Source: Opitutales bacterium
GTDB taxonomy: Bacteria > Verrucomicrobiota > Verrucomicrobiia > Opitutales > JABSRG01
Direction of reading: 5' to 3'
Length of the DNA: 54,577 nucleotides
Assembly: GCA_013215165.1 (NCBI GenBank)
Contig: JABSRG010000016.1
Span: forward strand, 1-54,577
Positions 47,238-54,577 of the stretch are shown here, one piece after another. The translations under genes and the position numbers were made by a program. The notes beneath the pieces were generated by a model. That model worked only from the letters and a program-made list of their open reading frames with translations. It ran no database searches and had not been told where the DNA came from. Positions within the stretch are counted from its first letter, which is position 1, and each line of letters starts with the position of its first letter.

Positions 47238-47546
47238 CTACATCATTCCGGGCAACTGGAAGCCCGCCGAGACCTTACCCATCTCTTCCTCATTCATAGC
47301 CTTCGCCTTCTCGGCAGCCTCTTGGACCGCAGCCAAGATCGTTTCCTCAACAAACTCGGCCTCTTCTTCCAGAAATTCTGGATCTAACTTGAGTGCCTTA
47401 AACTCTCCATTTCCGCTGATTTTCACCTGGACAGCCCCGCCTCCCGCCGAGATGTCCAACTCCTTTGCAGCAAGTTCTGCCTGCAGCGATTCCATCTTAC
47501 GCTGCATTTTCTGGGCTTGTTTCAAAATCTTTCCGACGCCGGCCAT
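47238..47546 (-). CDS. ebfC: YbaB/EbfC nucleoid-associated protein
   Basis: A 102-residue protein of the YbaB/EbfC family: MAGVGKILKQAQKMQRKMESLQAELAAKELDISAGGGAVQVKISGNGEFKALKL is the diagnostic N-terminal half, with FVEETILAAVQEAAEKAKAMNEEEMGKVSAG following. The dimer binds DNA and affects nucleoid structure. It precedes recR, the usual order in bacteria, but dnaX is not upstream here. The 181-bp gap to ribD (47547-47727) shows no recognised signal. Confidence 0.95.
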   Translation of the reverse strand: MAGVGKILKQAQKMQRKMESLQAELAAKELDISAGGGAVQVKISGNGEFKALKLDPEFLEEEAEFVEETILAAVQEAAEKAKAMNEEEMGKVSAGFQLPGMM

Positions 47547-47727
47547 AGTGAGTATTTAATGAATGAGTTAACTGGGTATACGATCACCACGACTAACACG
47601 CGAAAGCGACTTGGCAATGATCCATTGATCAGGAACTCGCAAAGGGGTGCGATTGAGGGAACAAGAAGTTTTTCGGGTCATTGTTCAGATTAGATCGACA
47701 GAGAGAAGCGACAACTTGCCATCGCTC

Positions 47728-48876
47728 TTACTTTTTGAGGCACGCAACCGTGCTCCATGCGCCGCGAATACAGGTATCCTCTCCAAATTGTTCGACAACC
47801 GGATCTTCAAGAAACAGAGCATCGTCCATCGTGTTCGGCCCCAGACCATCAAAGGCAGGATAGGCCTGAGCATCTCCGATAACCTTCGGTGCAATATACT
47901 GAATAAGGTAGTCTATGGCGCCGTGCCGCATGAGAGAACGCATTAAGCCACTGCCAGGTTCGATCATTACCCCAGATACACCCATGTTACCCAAAGTCTG
48001 CTTGAGCGTAGCCCACTCCACATGCCCTTGTGCATCTGTTTTCACCGCTACGACTGCACCTCCCTTTTCTCGAAAAGCCGATAAATACCCGGAGTCCTCA
48101 GCCCATGCATCCGTGGACAGAACGATGGTTCTATCTACAAAGGAGTCATTCAACAAACGAGCGTCAGCGGCTTGATTTAATTCGGCCTTTATATCGATTA
48201 CAATTCGTTGTGAGCACGTCTCAGGCTCTCCAAGCCGTCGGATCGTCAGACTTGGATCATCGGCCAACACTGTTCCGGAACCCACGAGAATGGCCGGAAA
48301 ATAGAACCGCCATTCCATAACATTTGCCCGAGCAATCTCTCCTGTAATCCAGCGGGAATGTCCTGTGCGCGTCGCAATTTTACCGTCCAGCGTGGTTGCG
48401 ATTTTCACTGCGAACATGGTTTCATTCTTATGAACCATGCGGTGATTGAACAGCGGATTCATCCCGTTGCAGGTGGATGCTAGAACATCCGGGACCACCT
48501 CAATACCTGCGTCGCGCAGGATAGTCAGTCCCTTGCCCGCATGTTTTGGATTCGGGTCGAGGGTCCCTACAATTACCCGACTGATACCCGCCTCGATAAT
48601 GCCGTCGACACATGGTGGGGTTCGCCCGTGAGTTGAGCACGGCTCCATGGTCACCACCATGGTTGCCTCAGGCTTCGGCCGCCGACCCAAGGCCTTCAAC
48701 GCCTGGCGCTCTGCATGCAATTCGCCTACCTTCGGATGAAAGCCCTCTGCGACGATCTCCCCATCCTCGATAATCAATGCCCCGACGGCCGGATTAGGGT
48801 GTGTCCGCCCCCATCCACGCATGCCGACTTCGATCGCCCGTCGCATCCACGCCTCATATTGCTCTAAATCAGTCAT
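47728..48876 (-). CDS. ribD: riboflavin biosynthesis bifunctional deaminase/reductase RibD
   Basis: From ATG 48876 the protein has 382 residues. The N-terminal deaminase (about 1-145) shows the zinc site HAERQAL and PCSTHGRTPPCVDGI; the C-terminal reductase (about 150-370) shows ATTLDGKIATRTGHSRWITG and SQRIVIDIKAELN. It carries out two early steps of riboflavin synthesis: deamination of the pyrimidine, then reduction of the ribose. The GTG at 48912 would overlap the MBL-fold gene and is less likely. The MBL gene ends one base before this start, so both are probably co-transcribed. Confidence 0.93.
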   Translation of the reverse strand: MTDLEQYEAWMRRAIEVGMRGWGRTHPNPAVGALIIEDGEIVAEGFHPKVGELHAERQALKALGRRPKPEATMVVTMEPCSTHGRTPPCVDGIIEAGISRVIVGTLDPNPKHAGKGLTILRDAGIEVVPDVLASTCNGMNPLFNHRMVHKNETMFAVKIATTLDGKIATRTGHSRWITGEIARANVMEWRFYFPAILVGSGTVLADDPSLTIRRLGEPETCSQRIVIDIKAELNQAADARLLNDSFVDRTIVLSTDAWAEDSGYLSAFREKGGAVVAVKTDAQGHVEWATLKQTLGNMGVSGVMIEPGSGLMRSLMRHGAIDYLIQYIAPKVIGDAQAYPAFDGLGPNTMDDALFLEDPVVEQFGEDTCIRGAWSTVACLKK

Positions 48877-48877
48877 C

Positions 48878-49510
48878 TCAGCCACGAACAAAGGGATTGG
48901 TTCGCTTTTCACGTCCTACCTCAGTTTCAGGACCATGTCCTGGATAGAGGATTGTGCTATCGGGCAATGAGTAGATTTCACGTTTAATCGAATTCAAGAG
49001 CAGATCCGTATCGCCACCGGGCAAATCTGTTCTCCCTACACTTCCCGCGAAAATTGCATCCCCGACAATCGCTACCGCGTCCCCTTGCGACCAGAACAGG
49101 AGACTCCCAGGACAATGGCCAGGAACATGACGCGTCTCCCAGTCTCGATCTAGGAATTGGAGCTTCTCGCCCCCAGAAACCCAACGATCAATTTTGCCCG
49201 ATTCGAATTTCAATCCGGGTAATGCGTAAGCCGCCATCAACTGAGGCTGCTCAAACATCACCTGGTCGTCTCGGTGTCCCCAGGCAGGAATGCCCGCTGC
49301 GTTAAAGTGATGCAGATCGATCATGTGGTCCCAATGCCCATGGGTCATCAAAACCTGGTTCAAGGTTAAGCTCTCTGCTTCACAAAAACGGCTCACCTGG
49401 TTATAACTATCCAGCGGTGTATCGAACAAAACCGCCTGCTGCGTCGAGCGCTCAAAAACAAGAATTGCATTGGTAGCCGCTGGGCCCAGTTCGAATATTT
49501 TAAATTCCAT
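48878..49510 (-). CDS. MBL-fold metallo-hydrolase (glyoxalase II-like)
   Basis: A 210-residue metallo-beta-lactamase-fold hydrolase: THGHWDHM (HxHxDH, metal-binding), [12 protein letters not shown] (His ligand), [18 protein letters not shown] (bridging Asp) and the last His in YPGHGPET. It belongs to the YcbL/GloB-like subset with the GRTDLPGGD signature, and hydrolyses thioesters such as S-lactoylglutathione or unknown substrates. ribD follows directly. It is divergent from leuB. Confidence 0.88.
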   Translation of the reverse strand: MEFKIFELGPAATNAILVFERSTQQAVLFDTPLDSYNQVSRFCEAESLTLNQVLMTHGHWDHMIDLHHFNAAGIPAWGHRDDQVMFEQPQLMAAYALPGLKFESGKIDRWVSGGEKLQFLDRDWETRHVPGHCPGSLLFWSQGDAVAIVGDAIFAGSVGRTDLPGGDTDLLLNSIKREIYSLPDSTILYPGHGPETEVGREKRTNPFVRG

Positions 49511-49605
49511 ATGGTCGAACCAACGCCTCCAGCGCGGACCTGCAAACGCATTTTGCGCTTTCCTCTCATTCTCTAGGGGCCTTTATTCTCGGGCTTTTCA
49601 AAATC

Positions 49606-50706
49606 ATGGATACGCTTAAATTTGCAGTTCTGCCCGGAGACTACATCGGGCCCGAAGTTATGGAAGTCGCGCTGGCGGTCTTAGAGAAAGTTGCCGCTCA
49701 AGACGGATTCGCTCTCGAATATACTACAGCTGACGTCGGTGGCATTGGGATAGACAACCACGGAAAGGCACTTCCGGACAGCACTCTCGAGCTCTGCAGG
49801 CAGGGTGACGCTATCTTATTTGGCTCGGTCGGCGGACCTAAGTGGGAAAGCTTACCCCCCAAAGAACAGCCCGAGCGCGCCGCCCTCCTTCCCTTGCGCA
49901 AGGAATTCAGCCTCTTCGCAAACATCCGACCCGGCCTCTTGTTTCCAGAGCTCGTCGACGCCTCGCCTTTAAAGACAGAGCGCATACCCGATGGCATCGA
50001 TATCGTATGCATCCGTGAGCTTACCGGTGGGATTTACTTCGGCCAGCCTAAGACAACCGACGAGCTGGGAGACGGCGACATCCAAGCCGTAGACACTATG
50101 GTCTACAAAAAGAGCGAAATTGAGCGCATCGCCTGTGTGGCAATCACCGCCGCGCGAGGCCGAGGCAAGCGTGTCTGCTCGGTAGATAAGGCCAATGTTC
50201 TCGAAACGTCCGTCCTTTGGCGCAAAGTGGTCACTGAGCTATTTGCTGCCGAAGCTCCCGATATCGAACTATCTCACATGTATATCGATAACGCGGCTAT
50301 GCAGATGGCTCGCGACCCAAACCAGTTTGATGTCGTCTTTACCGAAAACATGTTTGGAGACATCCTCTCCGACGAAATGGCCGTCATCTGCGGGTCACTC
50401 GGCATGATGGCATCGGCCAGCCTCGGAGCTACCAACAATCGCTTCGACAAGCCCTTTGGCCTCTATGAGCCAGCTGGCGGCACCGCACCCGATATCGCAG
50501 GTCAAAACCTGGCTAATCCGTGTGCACAAATCCTCTCCGCAGCCCTCATGCTGCGCTATAGCTTCGGCCTTGAAGCCAGTGCTCAAAAGATCGAGCAGGC
50601 CGTCGAGAGCGTCGTAAAAGGTGGCACCCGAACCGGCGACATTGCCTTTGGTCGCGAAGCAGTGTCTACGACCGCCATGCGCGATGCAATTTTGGCGGCA
50701 CTGTAG
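49606..50706 (+). CDS. leuB: 3-isopropylmalate dehydrogenase
   Basis: A 366-residue decarboxylating dehydrogenase of leucine synthesis: [15 protein letters not shown] at the N-terminus, [27 protein letters not shown], substrate-binding [23 protein letters not shown], and [14 protein letters not shown]. Asp-rich metal and nucleotide sites are in [20 protein letters not shown] and [10 protein letters not shown]. Length is standard. It stands alone, transcribed away from the MBL-fold gene. No leuA/CD genes are near it in this window. Confidence 0.95.
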   Translation: MDTLKFAVLPGDYIGPEVMEVALAVLEKVAAQDGFALEYTTADVGGIGIDNHGKALPDSTLELCRQGDAILFGSVGGPKWESLPPKEQPERAALLPLRKEFSLFANIRPGLLFPELVDASPLKTERIPDGIDIVCIRELTGGIYFGQPKTTDELGDGDIQAVDTMVYKKSEIERIACVAITAARGRGKRVCSVDKANVLETSVLWRKVVTELFAAEAPDIELSHMYIDNAAMQMARDPNQFDVVFTENMFGDILSDEMAVICGSLGMMASASLGATNNRFDKPFGLYEPAGGTAPDIAGQNLANPCAQILSAALMLRYSFGLEASAQKIEQAVESVVKGGTRTGDIAFGREAVSTTAMRDAILAAL

Positions 50707-50816
50707 GGCTTTCTTGGGTATACCGAGCACCAGTTCAGCATTAGATTGGCAAAGCAAAGTTGGAGCTTGGGGTCCCCTGGGCTAATTATCCCTCCCTGCC
50801 CGAAGCCAAGCGCTGA

Positions 50817-50934
50817 TTAAGGGGTGCGGGTTTTCGGGCCGGGATTGCATCTGTGGGACGAATAGTGTTCCCACAAAGAATGTATGTTCCGTCAGCTCGA
50901 TAATACGGAGCTCTCCCTCGGCCCACACCCCTAA
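50817..50934. ncRNA. candidate structured RNA (multibranched fold)
   Basis: Within the 602-bp gap after leuB, 50817-50830 and 50922-50934 form a 12-bp closing stem (one bulge, one mismatch). Inside are two hairpins: TGTGGGA (50852-50858) with TCCCACA (50869-50875), and AGCTC (50894-50898) with GAGCT (50908-50912). An alternative stem pairs GCCCGAA (50797-50803) with TTCGGGC (50833-50839), competing with or adding to the closing helix. It matches no RNA family I recognise and could lie on either strand. The remainder of the gap (50935-51064, 51097-51247) is AT-rich with no ORF. Confidence 0.35.
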
Positions 50935-51064
50935 TGTTCACAAACCTATACAATCAATTACCAGAGCACGCCACGCGTCTCTAAATCGAGCTCCAAAACA
51001 CTATTTAACCCGGATTATGCGATAGCAGCTTGAAGGTGCAAGATATTGATAGAAAGGAGATTAA

Positions 51065-51096
51065 GGGAGCCTCAAGACGGCTCCATGGGATTTTTT
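51065..51096 (+). terminator. rho-independent terminator-like hairpin
   Basis: GGAGCC (51066-51071) pairs with GGCTCC (51079-51084) around a 7-nt loop, followed 6 nt later by six T (51091-51096). It could end a transcript from leuB or from the RNA candidate at 50817. Confidence 0.5.
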
Positions 51097-51247
51097 ATGG
51101 GTAAATTTAAGGCTCTCTCGGCGATTTAATGATAGCCGTCCAGTCCACATAGCTCGGAGCTAAGACTCTAAAAAATCGATATCAAAAAGTCGGGCTGGTG
51201 ATCGATTTAAACCGCGATTTGAGATTTCAAAGGGCTCCCTTTTGTGC

Positions 51248-51301
51248 TGTTCTAAAATATAGAACAATGAAGTTGACACGATAATTCTATATATTAGGAC
51301 A
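51248..51301. promoter_or_regulatory. tandem operator-like palindromes upstream of the IclR regulator
   Basis: TGTTCTAAAATATAGAACA (51248-51266) is a perfect 7+5+7 inverted repeat. A weaker copy with the pattern TTCTA...TAGGACA lies at 51283-51301, centre-to-centre 35 bp. The second ends 7 bp before the GTG start of the iclR gene. The arrangement fits binding sites of an IclR-type protein acting on its own operon. A TTGACA (51273-51278) lies between them. Confidence 0.6.
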
Positions 51302-51308
51302 GCATTAA

Positions 51309-52070
51309 GTGAACAATACCCTTACAAATGGCCTCGCACTGCTTTCGCTAATAGCAAATAGCGGAAAGAGTCATGGTGTCACCGAACTGGCTCACATGTC
51401 CGGTCTCCCAAAGAGTCACGTTCACCGTTTGCTTCAGTCGTTAGTAGAAGCCCGATATCTAGACAAGGATTACCAAAGCCGCTATCGAATAAGCGTGGGA
51501 GCCCTCCGCCTCGGCCGCGAACTCTTGCGCAACATCCCTATTCGCCAAACCGCCCTCCCGGAAATGTTAAGTGTCGCTCCACGCGAATCTTTATCGCTTA
51601 CCTTGGCCCTTCCATTCGGCTATGAAGCAATCACCGTCGCTCATACTTCACCGGATGGTACTGTGCGAGGACCGATGGAGAGCATTGGTAGCGTCCTATC
51701 CAGTCATGCCTCCGCGAGCGGAAAGCTATTTCTAGCCTATAAAGAGGATTCGGAACTCCAGGAAATTTTACCTGAGCTGATCTTCGAACCGTTAGGCCCA
51801 AATACGCACAAAGATGCATCCAGTCTTCTTGACGATCTAAAGCGAATACGTGGGCGCGGCTACAGTATCAATAACTGCGAAAACGGTTTCAATACCATCA
51901 GCCTTGCCTGCCCTATCACTGATCAAGATGGGAAAGTTTTCGCAGCCCTAGGCTGCTCCGGTGCGACAGAGTCGCTTCCACTGAAAAAAACCGATCATTT
52001 TGTAGGCGTTCTAAATAGCGCGATAAACAACATTAGACTCAATCTAAAACAAGAAATCACATCATTATGA
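51309..52070 (+). CDS. IclR-family transcriptional regulator
   Basis: A 253-residue regulator: N-terminal winged helix (LALLSLIANSGKSHGVTELAHMSGLPKSHVHRLLQSLVEARYL, about 8-50) and the C-terminal GAF-like effector domain (SVAPRESLSLTLAL at about 100, LSSHASASGKLFLAY, RGRGYSINNCENGFNTISLACPI). It starts from GTG 51309, downstream of a tandem palindrome. The stop overlaps the start of the dioxygenase gene by 4 bp (ATGA), so the regulator, dioxygenase and sulfatase are likely one operon. IclR members usually control catabolic genes and bind a small carboxylic or aromatic effector. Confidence 0.9.
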   Translation: MNNTLTNGLALLSLIANSGKSHGVTELAHMSGLPKSHVHRLLQSLVEARYLDKDYQSRYRISVGALRLGRELLRNIPIRQTALPEMLSVAPRESLSLTLALPFGYEAITVAHTSPDGTVRGPMESIGSVLSSHASASGKLFLAYKEDSELQEILPELIFEPLGPNTHKDASSLLDDLKRIRGRGYSINNCENGFNTISLACPITDQDGKVFAALGCSGATESLPLKKTDHFVGVLNSAINNIRLNLKQEITSL

Positions 52071-52942
52071 TAACACAGACCTCACCCCTCACTAACGACC
52101 TGATGACCGCTGAGCATGTTCGCCAGTATTGGGAAGAGGGTTATACCATCATTCGAAACGTTTTCTCAGAGGCTGAGATTGAACAGATACGCACAAGTTG
52201 TGATAAATGGAAGTTTATGGGAGAGCTTTTAGGACGCCATTGGCGCCGCCAGAATACGATCATCTGGGTAGATGAGGACCCAGACGTGGGAAAAACAGTC
52301 CGCGGCATGCAATGGCCCTCCTATCACGATGCAGTTATGGATAAATTTCGCACAGACCCACGTCTCCTGATGATAATTGAACCCTTGATCGGCAGCAGTG
52401 TTAAACAAATCATTAATCAAGTGCATTGGAAGCGCCCAGGCTCCAAGACCTCATGGGCACTCCATCGCGACGTGCGTAGCAGACAGCCCAGTTCATCATT
52501 CAAAGAACTTTACACGTCTTGGGTACAGACCGGGATCGCGATCGACCCGCACATGAAGGAAAATGGTGCGATGCAAATCGTACCCGGCAGTCACAGAGAC
52601 ATCGAACATGACCCTGATGATCGATCCGCTTGGATGGCGCCACAGTATGCTAAGGATAAGCGCATCAAAGATGTGGAATTGGAACCTGGTGATGTCGCCT
52701 TGTGGAGCGCCTACACAGTGCACGGTGGAGGATTTAATACTACAAAACATCTGGACCGACGGCTCTACATCAATGGCTTCATCACAGCAAAAAATTGCAC
52801 ACGCGGCGAATGGGCATGGAGAGAAGGACGCACCTGCGGCCTATTTGGCGAACAGGCGCTGATTCAATTCGAAGAAGTAGATGAGATCCGTCATGCGTTC
52901 TACGCCTCTGAACTCAACCGCAAAGAGATGATCAGGGACTAA
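52067..52942 (+). CDS. phytanoyl-CoA dioxygenase family protein
   Basis: A 291-residue non-haem Fe(II)/2-oxoglutarate oxygenase. Iron ligands are H-x-D in WALHRDVRSRQ (about 133) and the distal His in WSAYTVHGGGFN (about 227), followed by the 2-oxoglutarate Arg in DRRLYINGF. GIAIDPHMKENGAMQIVPGSH is the family's ENGAMxVVPGSH element. The PhyH family includes hydroxylases of many substrates. Its overlap with the iclR stop and the sulfatase 18 bp downstream suggest a shared catabolic role, perhaps on a sulfated organic compound; the substrate is unknown. Confidence 0.85.
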   Translation: MITQTSPLTNDLMTAEHVRQYWEEGYTIIRNVFSEAEIEQIRTSCDKWKFMGELLGRHWRRQNTIIWVDEDPDVGKTVRGMQWPSYHDAVMDKFRTDPRLLMIIEPLIGSSVKQIINQVHWKRPGSKTSWALHRDVRSRQPSSSFKELYTSWVQTGIAIDPHMKENGAMQIVPGSHRDIEHDPDDRSAWMAPQYAKDKRIKDVELEPGDVALWSAYTVHGGGFNTTKHLDRRLYINGFITAKNCTRGEWAWREGRTCGLFGEQALIQFEEVDEIRHAFYASELNRKEMIRD

Positions 52943-52959
52943 ATCAAGCTTCGGACTTT

Positions 52960-54335
52960 ATGCGTCTAAAAAGACCAAACATACTTGTCATCCTCGATGA
53001 CCAGCATCGACATGATTACCTCGGCTATACCGGTGCGAATTTTGTCAACACACCTCATATCGACGCGCTTGCACGAAGCGGTAGGGCATTCAGCCACTGT
53101 TGCACGAACGCCCAAGTCTGTGGCCCGGCGAGGATTGCATTAGCCACCGGCTTGGTTCCCACGCGCACACAAACTCTTTCAAATGCTGACGCTTTATTGT
53201 CCCCCTCTATACCAAATCATTATCAGCATTTTAGGGATCAAGGCTACCGCGTAGAATTAGTATAGGCCGCCACGACCTTTCAAAATCAGGAGCCCCGGGT
53301 AGTATTCATGGCAATAGACCTCTAAACTATAGTTATGGATTCACCCGAGCATGGGAGGTCGAAGGTGGTATGTCAGCCGCAGCAGATTCAAGCAAATCTG
53401 GGGGTGCAACTGGCCCATATAAACAATACCTGAAGGAACACGGCCTACTCCAAGCCTACGTCGATGACTTTATGGATCGCAGAGAAAAGGGATGGATTGT
53501 GGGTGCATCACACGACTCCGTCCTCCCCTATGAACATCACCAAGATGCCTTTATTGGGCGAAAAGCGGCCGAGCGGATCGAACATATAGAGGACGACTTT
53601 CCCTGGTATATGTTCGTGAATTTTCAAAGTCCGCATGATCCCTTCGATCCTCCTACATCCTTAGCCGAAAAATACCGGCACGCTTCGATGCCTCCACCTG
53701 TCGAGCCAAGCCTACAAAACAAACCCAAACGCGTTGAACGCAGACACCGAAATTTTGCGAACGCAACCAAAGACGATATTACGATCGCCCGTCGCCAATA
53801 TTGCGCCAAAATCGAGCTAATTGATGACCAAATTGGACTGATTTTATCCACCCTGGAAGCTACCGGAAAGATCGATAATACAATCGTTGTCTTCTCAAGC
53901 GATCATGGGGAACAGCTGGGGGACCACGGACTCTTTCAGAAACACACCGCTTACGAATCATCCATGCGGGTGCCGCTTGTAGTTGCTGGGCCCGGTATCG
54001 AGCCCGGAAGAAGTGATGCCCTTGTGGAGCTATTCGATCTGAACCCAACCCTAGTCGAGCTCGCCGGCCTAGATGCTCAACCCAATTTAGATGCCCTGTC
54101 TTTCGCACCGATCCTCAAAGGCCTACAAGAGCAGCATCGACCCTACTGTGTTACTTGTCAGCATGATTACCGGGGCCTACGCTCACGAACCCATAAGTAT
54201 ATCGAATCCTACGGTGATCATGCAGAGCTATATGACCTGACCACTGATACCGATGAGTCGTACAATTTAATCGATGAGCAGCCTGAGTTAGCATCTGAAT
54301 TGAGCCAGCGCCTCGCAGAACGCCTGGACACTTGA
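52960..54335 (+). pseudogene. sulfatase interrupted by a 2-bp frameshift
   Basis: The first part (52960-53262) encodes the sulfatase N-terminus: PNILVILDDQHRHDYLGYTG and the FGly signature CGPAR (C at codon 54). It then runs into TAG at 53263. Skipping the two bases 53263-53264 (TA, an apparent duplication of the preceding TA) restores the frame from 53265 (GRHDLSKSGAPGS onwards) to the stop at 54335, about 457 codons. The C-terminal part has FVNFQSPHDPFDPP, VVFSSDHGEQLGDHGLFQKHT (active-site D-H-G, K-H) and SFAPILKG. Only one lesion is visible, so a recent mutation or an assembly/sequencing error is likely. Follows the dioxygenase by 17 bp. Confidence 0.85.
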
Positions 54336-54452
54336 GAGCTGACAAAACTTGATAATAATTTCACAGGCATCAATCGCTTATATTAACCAAAACCCGAGCA
54401 GGGTATGACCAGAAGTGCGGGGAGAAAAATTTCGAATAATCGCATTTTATAG

Positions 54453-54468
54453 TGTACAAGCGTTCACA
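54453..54468. promoter_or_regulatory. imperfect palindrome upstream of the last ORF
   Basis: TGTACAAGCGTTCACA has 10 of 16 palindromic positions, including the outer TGT/ACA, and lies 20 bp before the start of the partial ORF at 54488. It could be an operator of a HTH regulator. Weak evidence. Confidence 0.3.
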
Positions 54469-54487
54469 AGTCTGAAATAGGCTTGGG

Positions 54488-54577
54488 ATGGCATCTAAAA
54501 AATCAGACCGCAAACAAGAGCGTATTCAGACAATCATAGAGCGCTTGTCCGAAAACGATCTGCTCCTAGAACGGATC
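54488..54577 (+). CDS. partial ORF, N-terminus only, function unknown
   Basis: From ATG 54488 an open frame of 30 codons (MASKKSDRKQERIQTIIERL...) continues past the edge of the window. The Lys/Arg/Glu-rich helical start would suit a DNA-binding regulator, but there is not enough sequence to assign a family. A palindromic site lies just upstream. Confidence 0.4.
   Translation, partial: MASKKSDRKQERIQTIIERLSENDLLLERI

Noticed and set aside
51273-51295. TTGACA and TATATT as a sigma-70 promoter for iclR
   Set aside because: The spacing is 11 bp, too short for a standard promoter; another start may be used.
1-54577. CRISPR arrays, tRNA and rRNA genes
   Set aside because: No regularly spaced direct repeats and no recognisable tRNA or rRNA cores were found by eye; weak or degenerate copies could still be missed.

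Overview
The window reads as chromosomal DNA of a free-living, probably marine, member of the Verrucomicrobiota (Opitutales/Puniceicoccaceae-like). Pointers are a PEP-CTERM exported protein beside a LacI-type regulator, an IclR/phytanoyl-CoA-dioxygenase/sulfatase cluster, a GH88/GH105-like hydrolase, DUF3016 and DUF971 proteins, TonB uptake, and a long-form PstC/PstA pair. This placement is an inference from gene content; no rRNA or tRNA gene was recognised. Most of the window has ordinary mid-GC coding; the first gene is clearly more AT-rich than its neighbours.

Layout. 1-4500: an AT-rich degenerate S9/alpha-beta-hydrolase-like gene, then on the minus strand a TPR-like membrane protein overlapping an ACT-domain gene, and a small MTHFR-family protein. 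4500-5700: a repeat-rich island with a 27-nt inverted-repeat element without an ORF, and a GxxExxY (PD-(D/E)XK-like) gene flanked by direct copies of a palindromic module. 5700-12350: cobalamin uptake (btuB-, btuF-like) divergent from B12-dependent methionine synthase metH, with a perfect 16-bp palindrome in the shared promoter. 12350-12800: composite intergenic repeats and a strong hairpin. 12800-18650: DUF3016 protein, GH88/105-like hydrolase, a DtxR/MntR regulator-xth-FmdB-like operon, then a PEP-CTERM protein divergent from a LacI regulator with a 28-bp operator-like palindrome. 18750-28720: strictosidine-synthase-like lactonase, a 1734-aa alpha-2-macroglobulin-like protein, a DUF971 protein, a flavoprotein/polyferredoxin membrane fusion whose flavoprotein half looks circularly permuted, and a quinone-reductase-like gene broken by one in-frame TGA.

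28700-39940 is one tightly packed minus-strand run: glgA, SNF2 helicase, pstS, pstC, pstA, pstB, phoU, NAD-dependent epimerase, many with stop/start overlaps. 39940-44210 holds another copy of the intergenic repeat, ppx/gppA, rsmI, a second phosphate-type binding protein and an NtrC-type sigma-54 activator. With pst/phoU and ppx, this is a phosphate-themed region. 44680-50710: speA, recR, ebfC, ribD, an MBL-fold hydrolase and divergent leuB.

50710-54577: a 600-bp gap with a candidate structured RNA and a terminator-like hairpin, a tandem operator-like repeat, then iclR, phytanoyl-CoA dioxygenase and a sulfatase that is full length except for a 2-bp (TA) frameshift. A last ORF runs off the right edge.

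Items most worth a second look: the GxxExxY repeat cassette, the permuted flavoprotein/polyferredoxin fusion, the multibranched RNA candidate at 50817-50934, the dispersed composite intergenic repeat, and the operator palindromes at 8515, 17585 and 51248.
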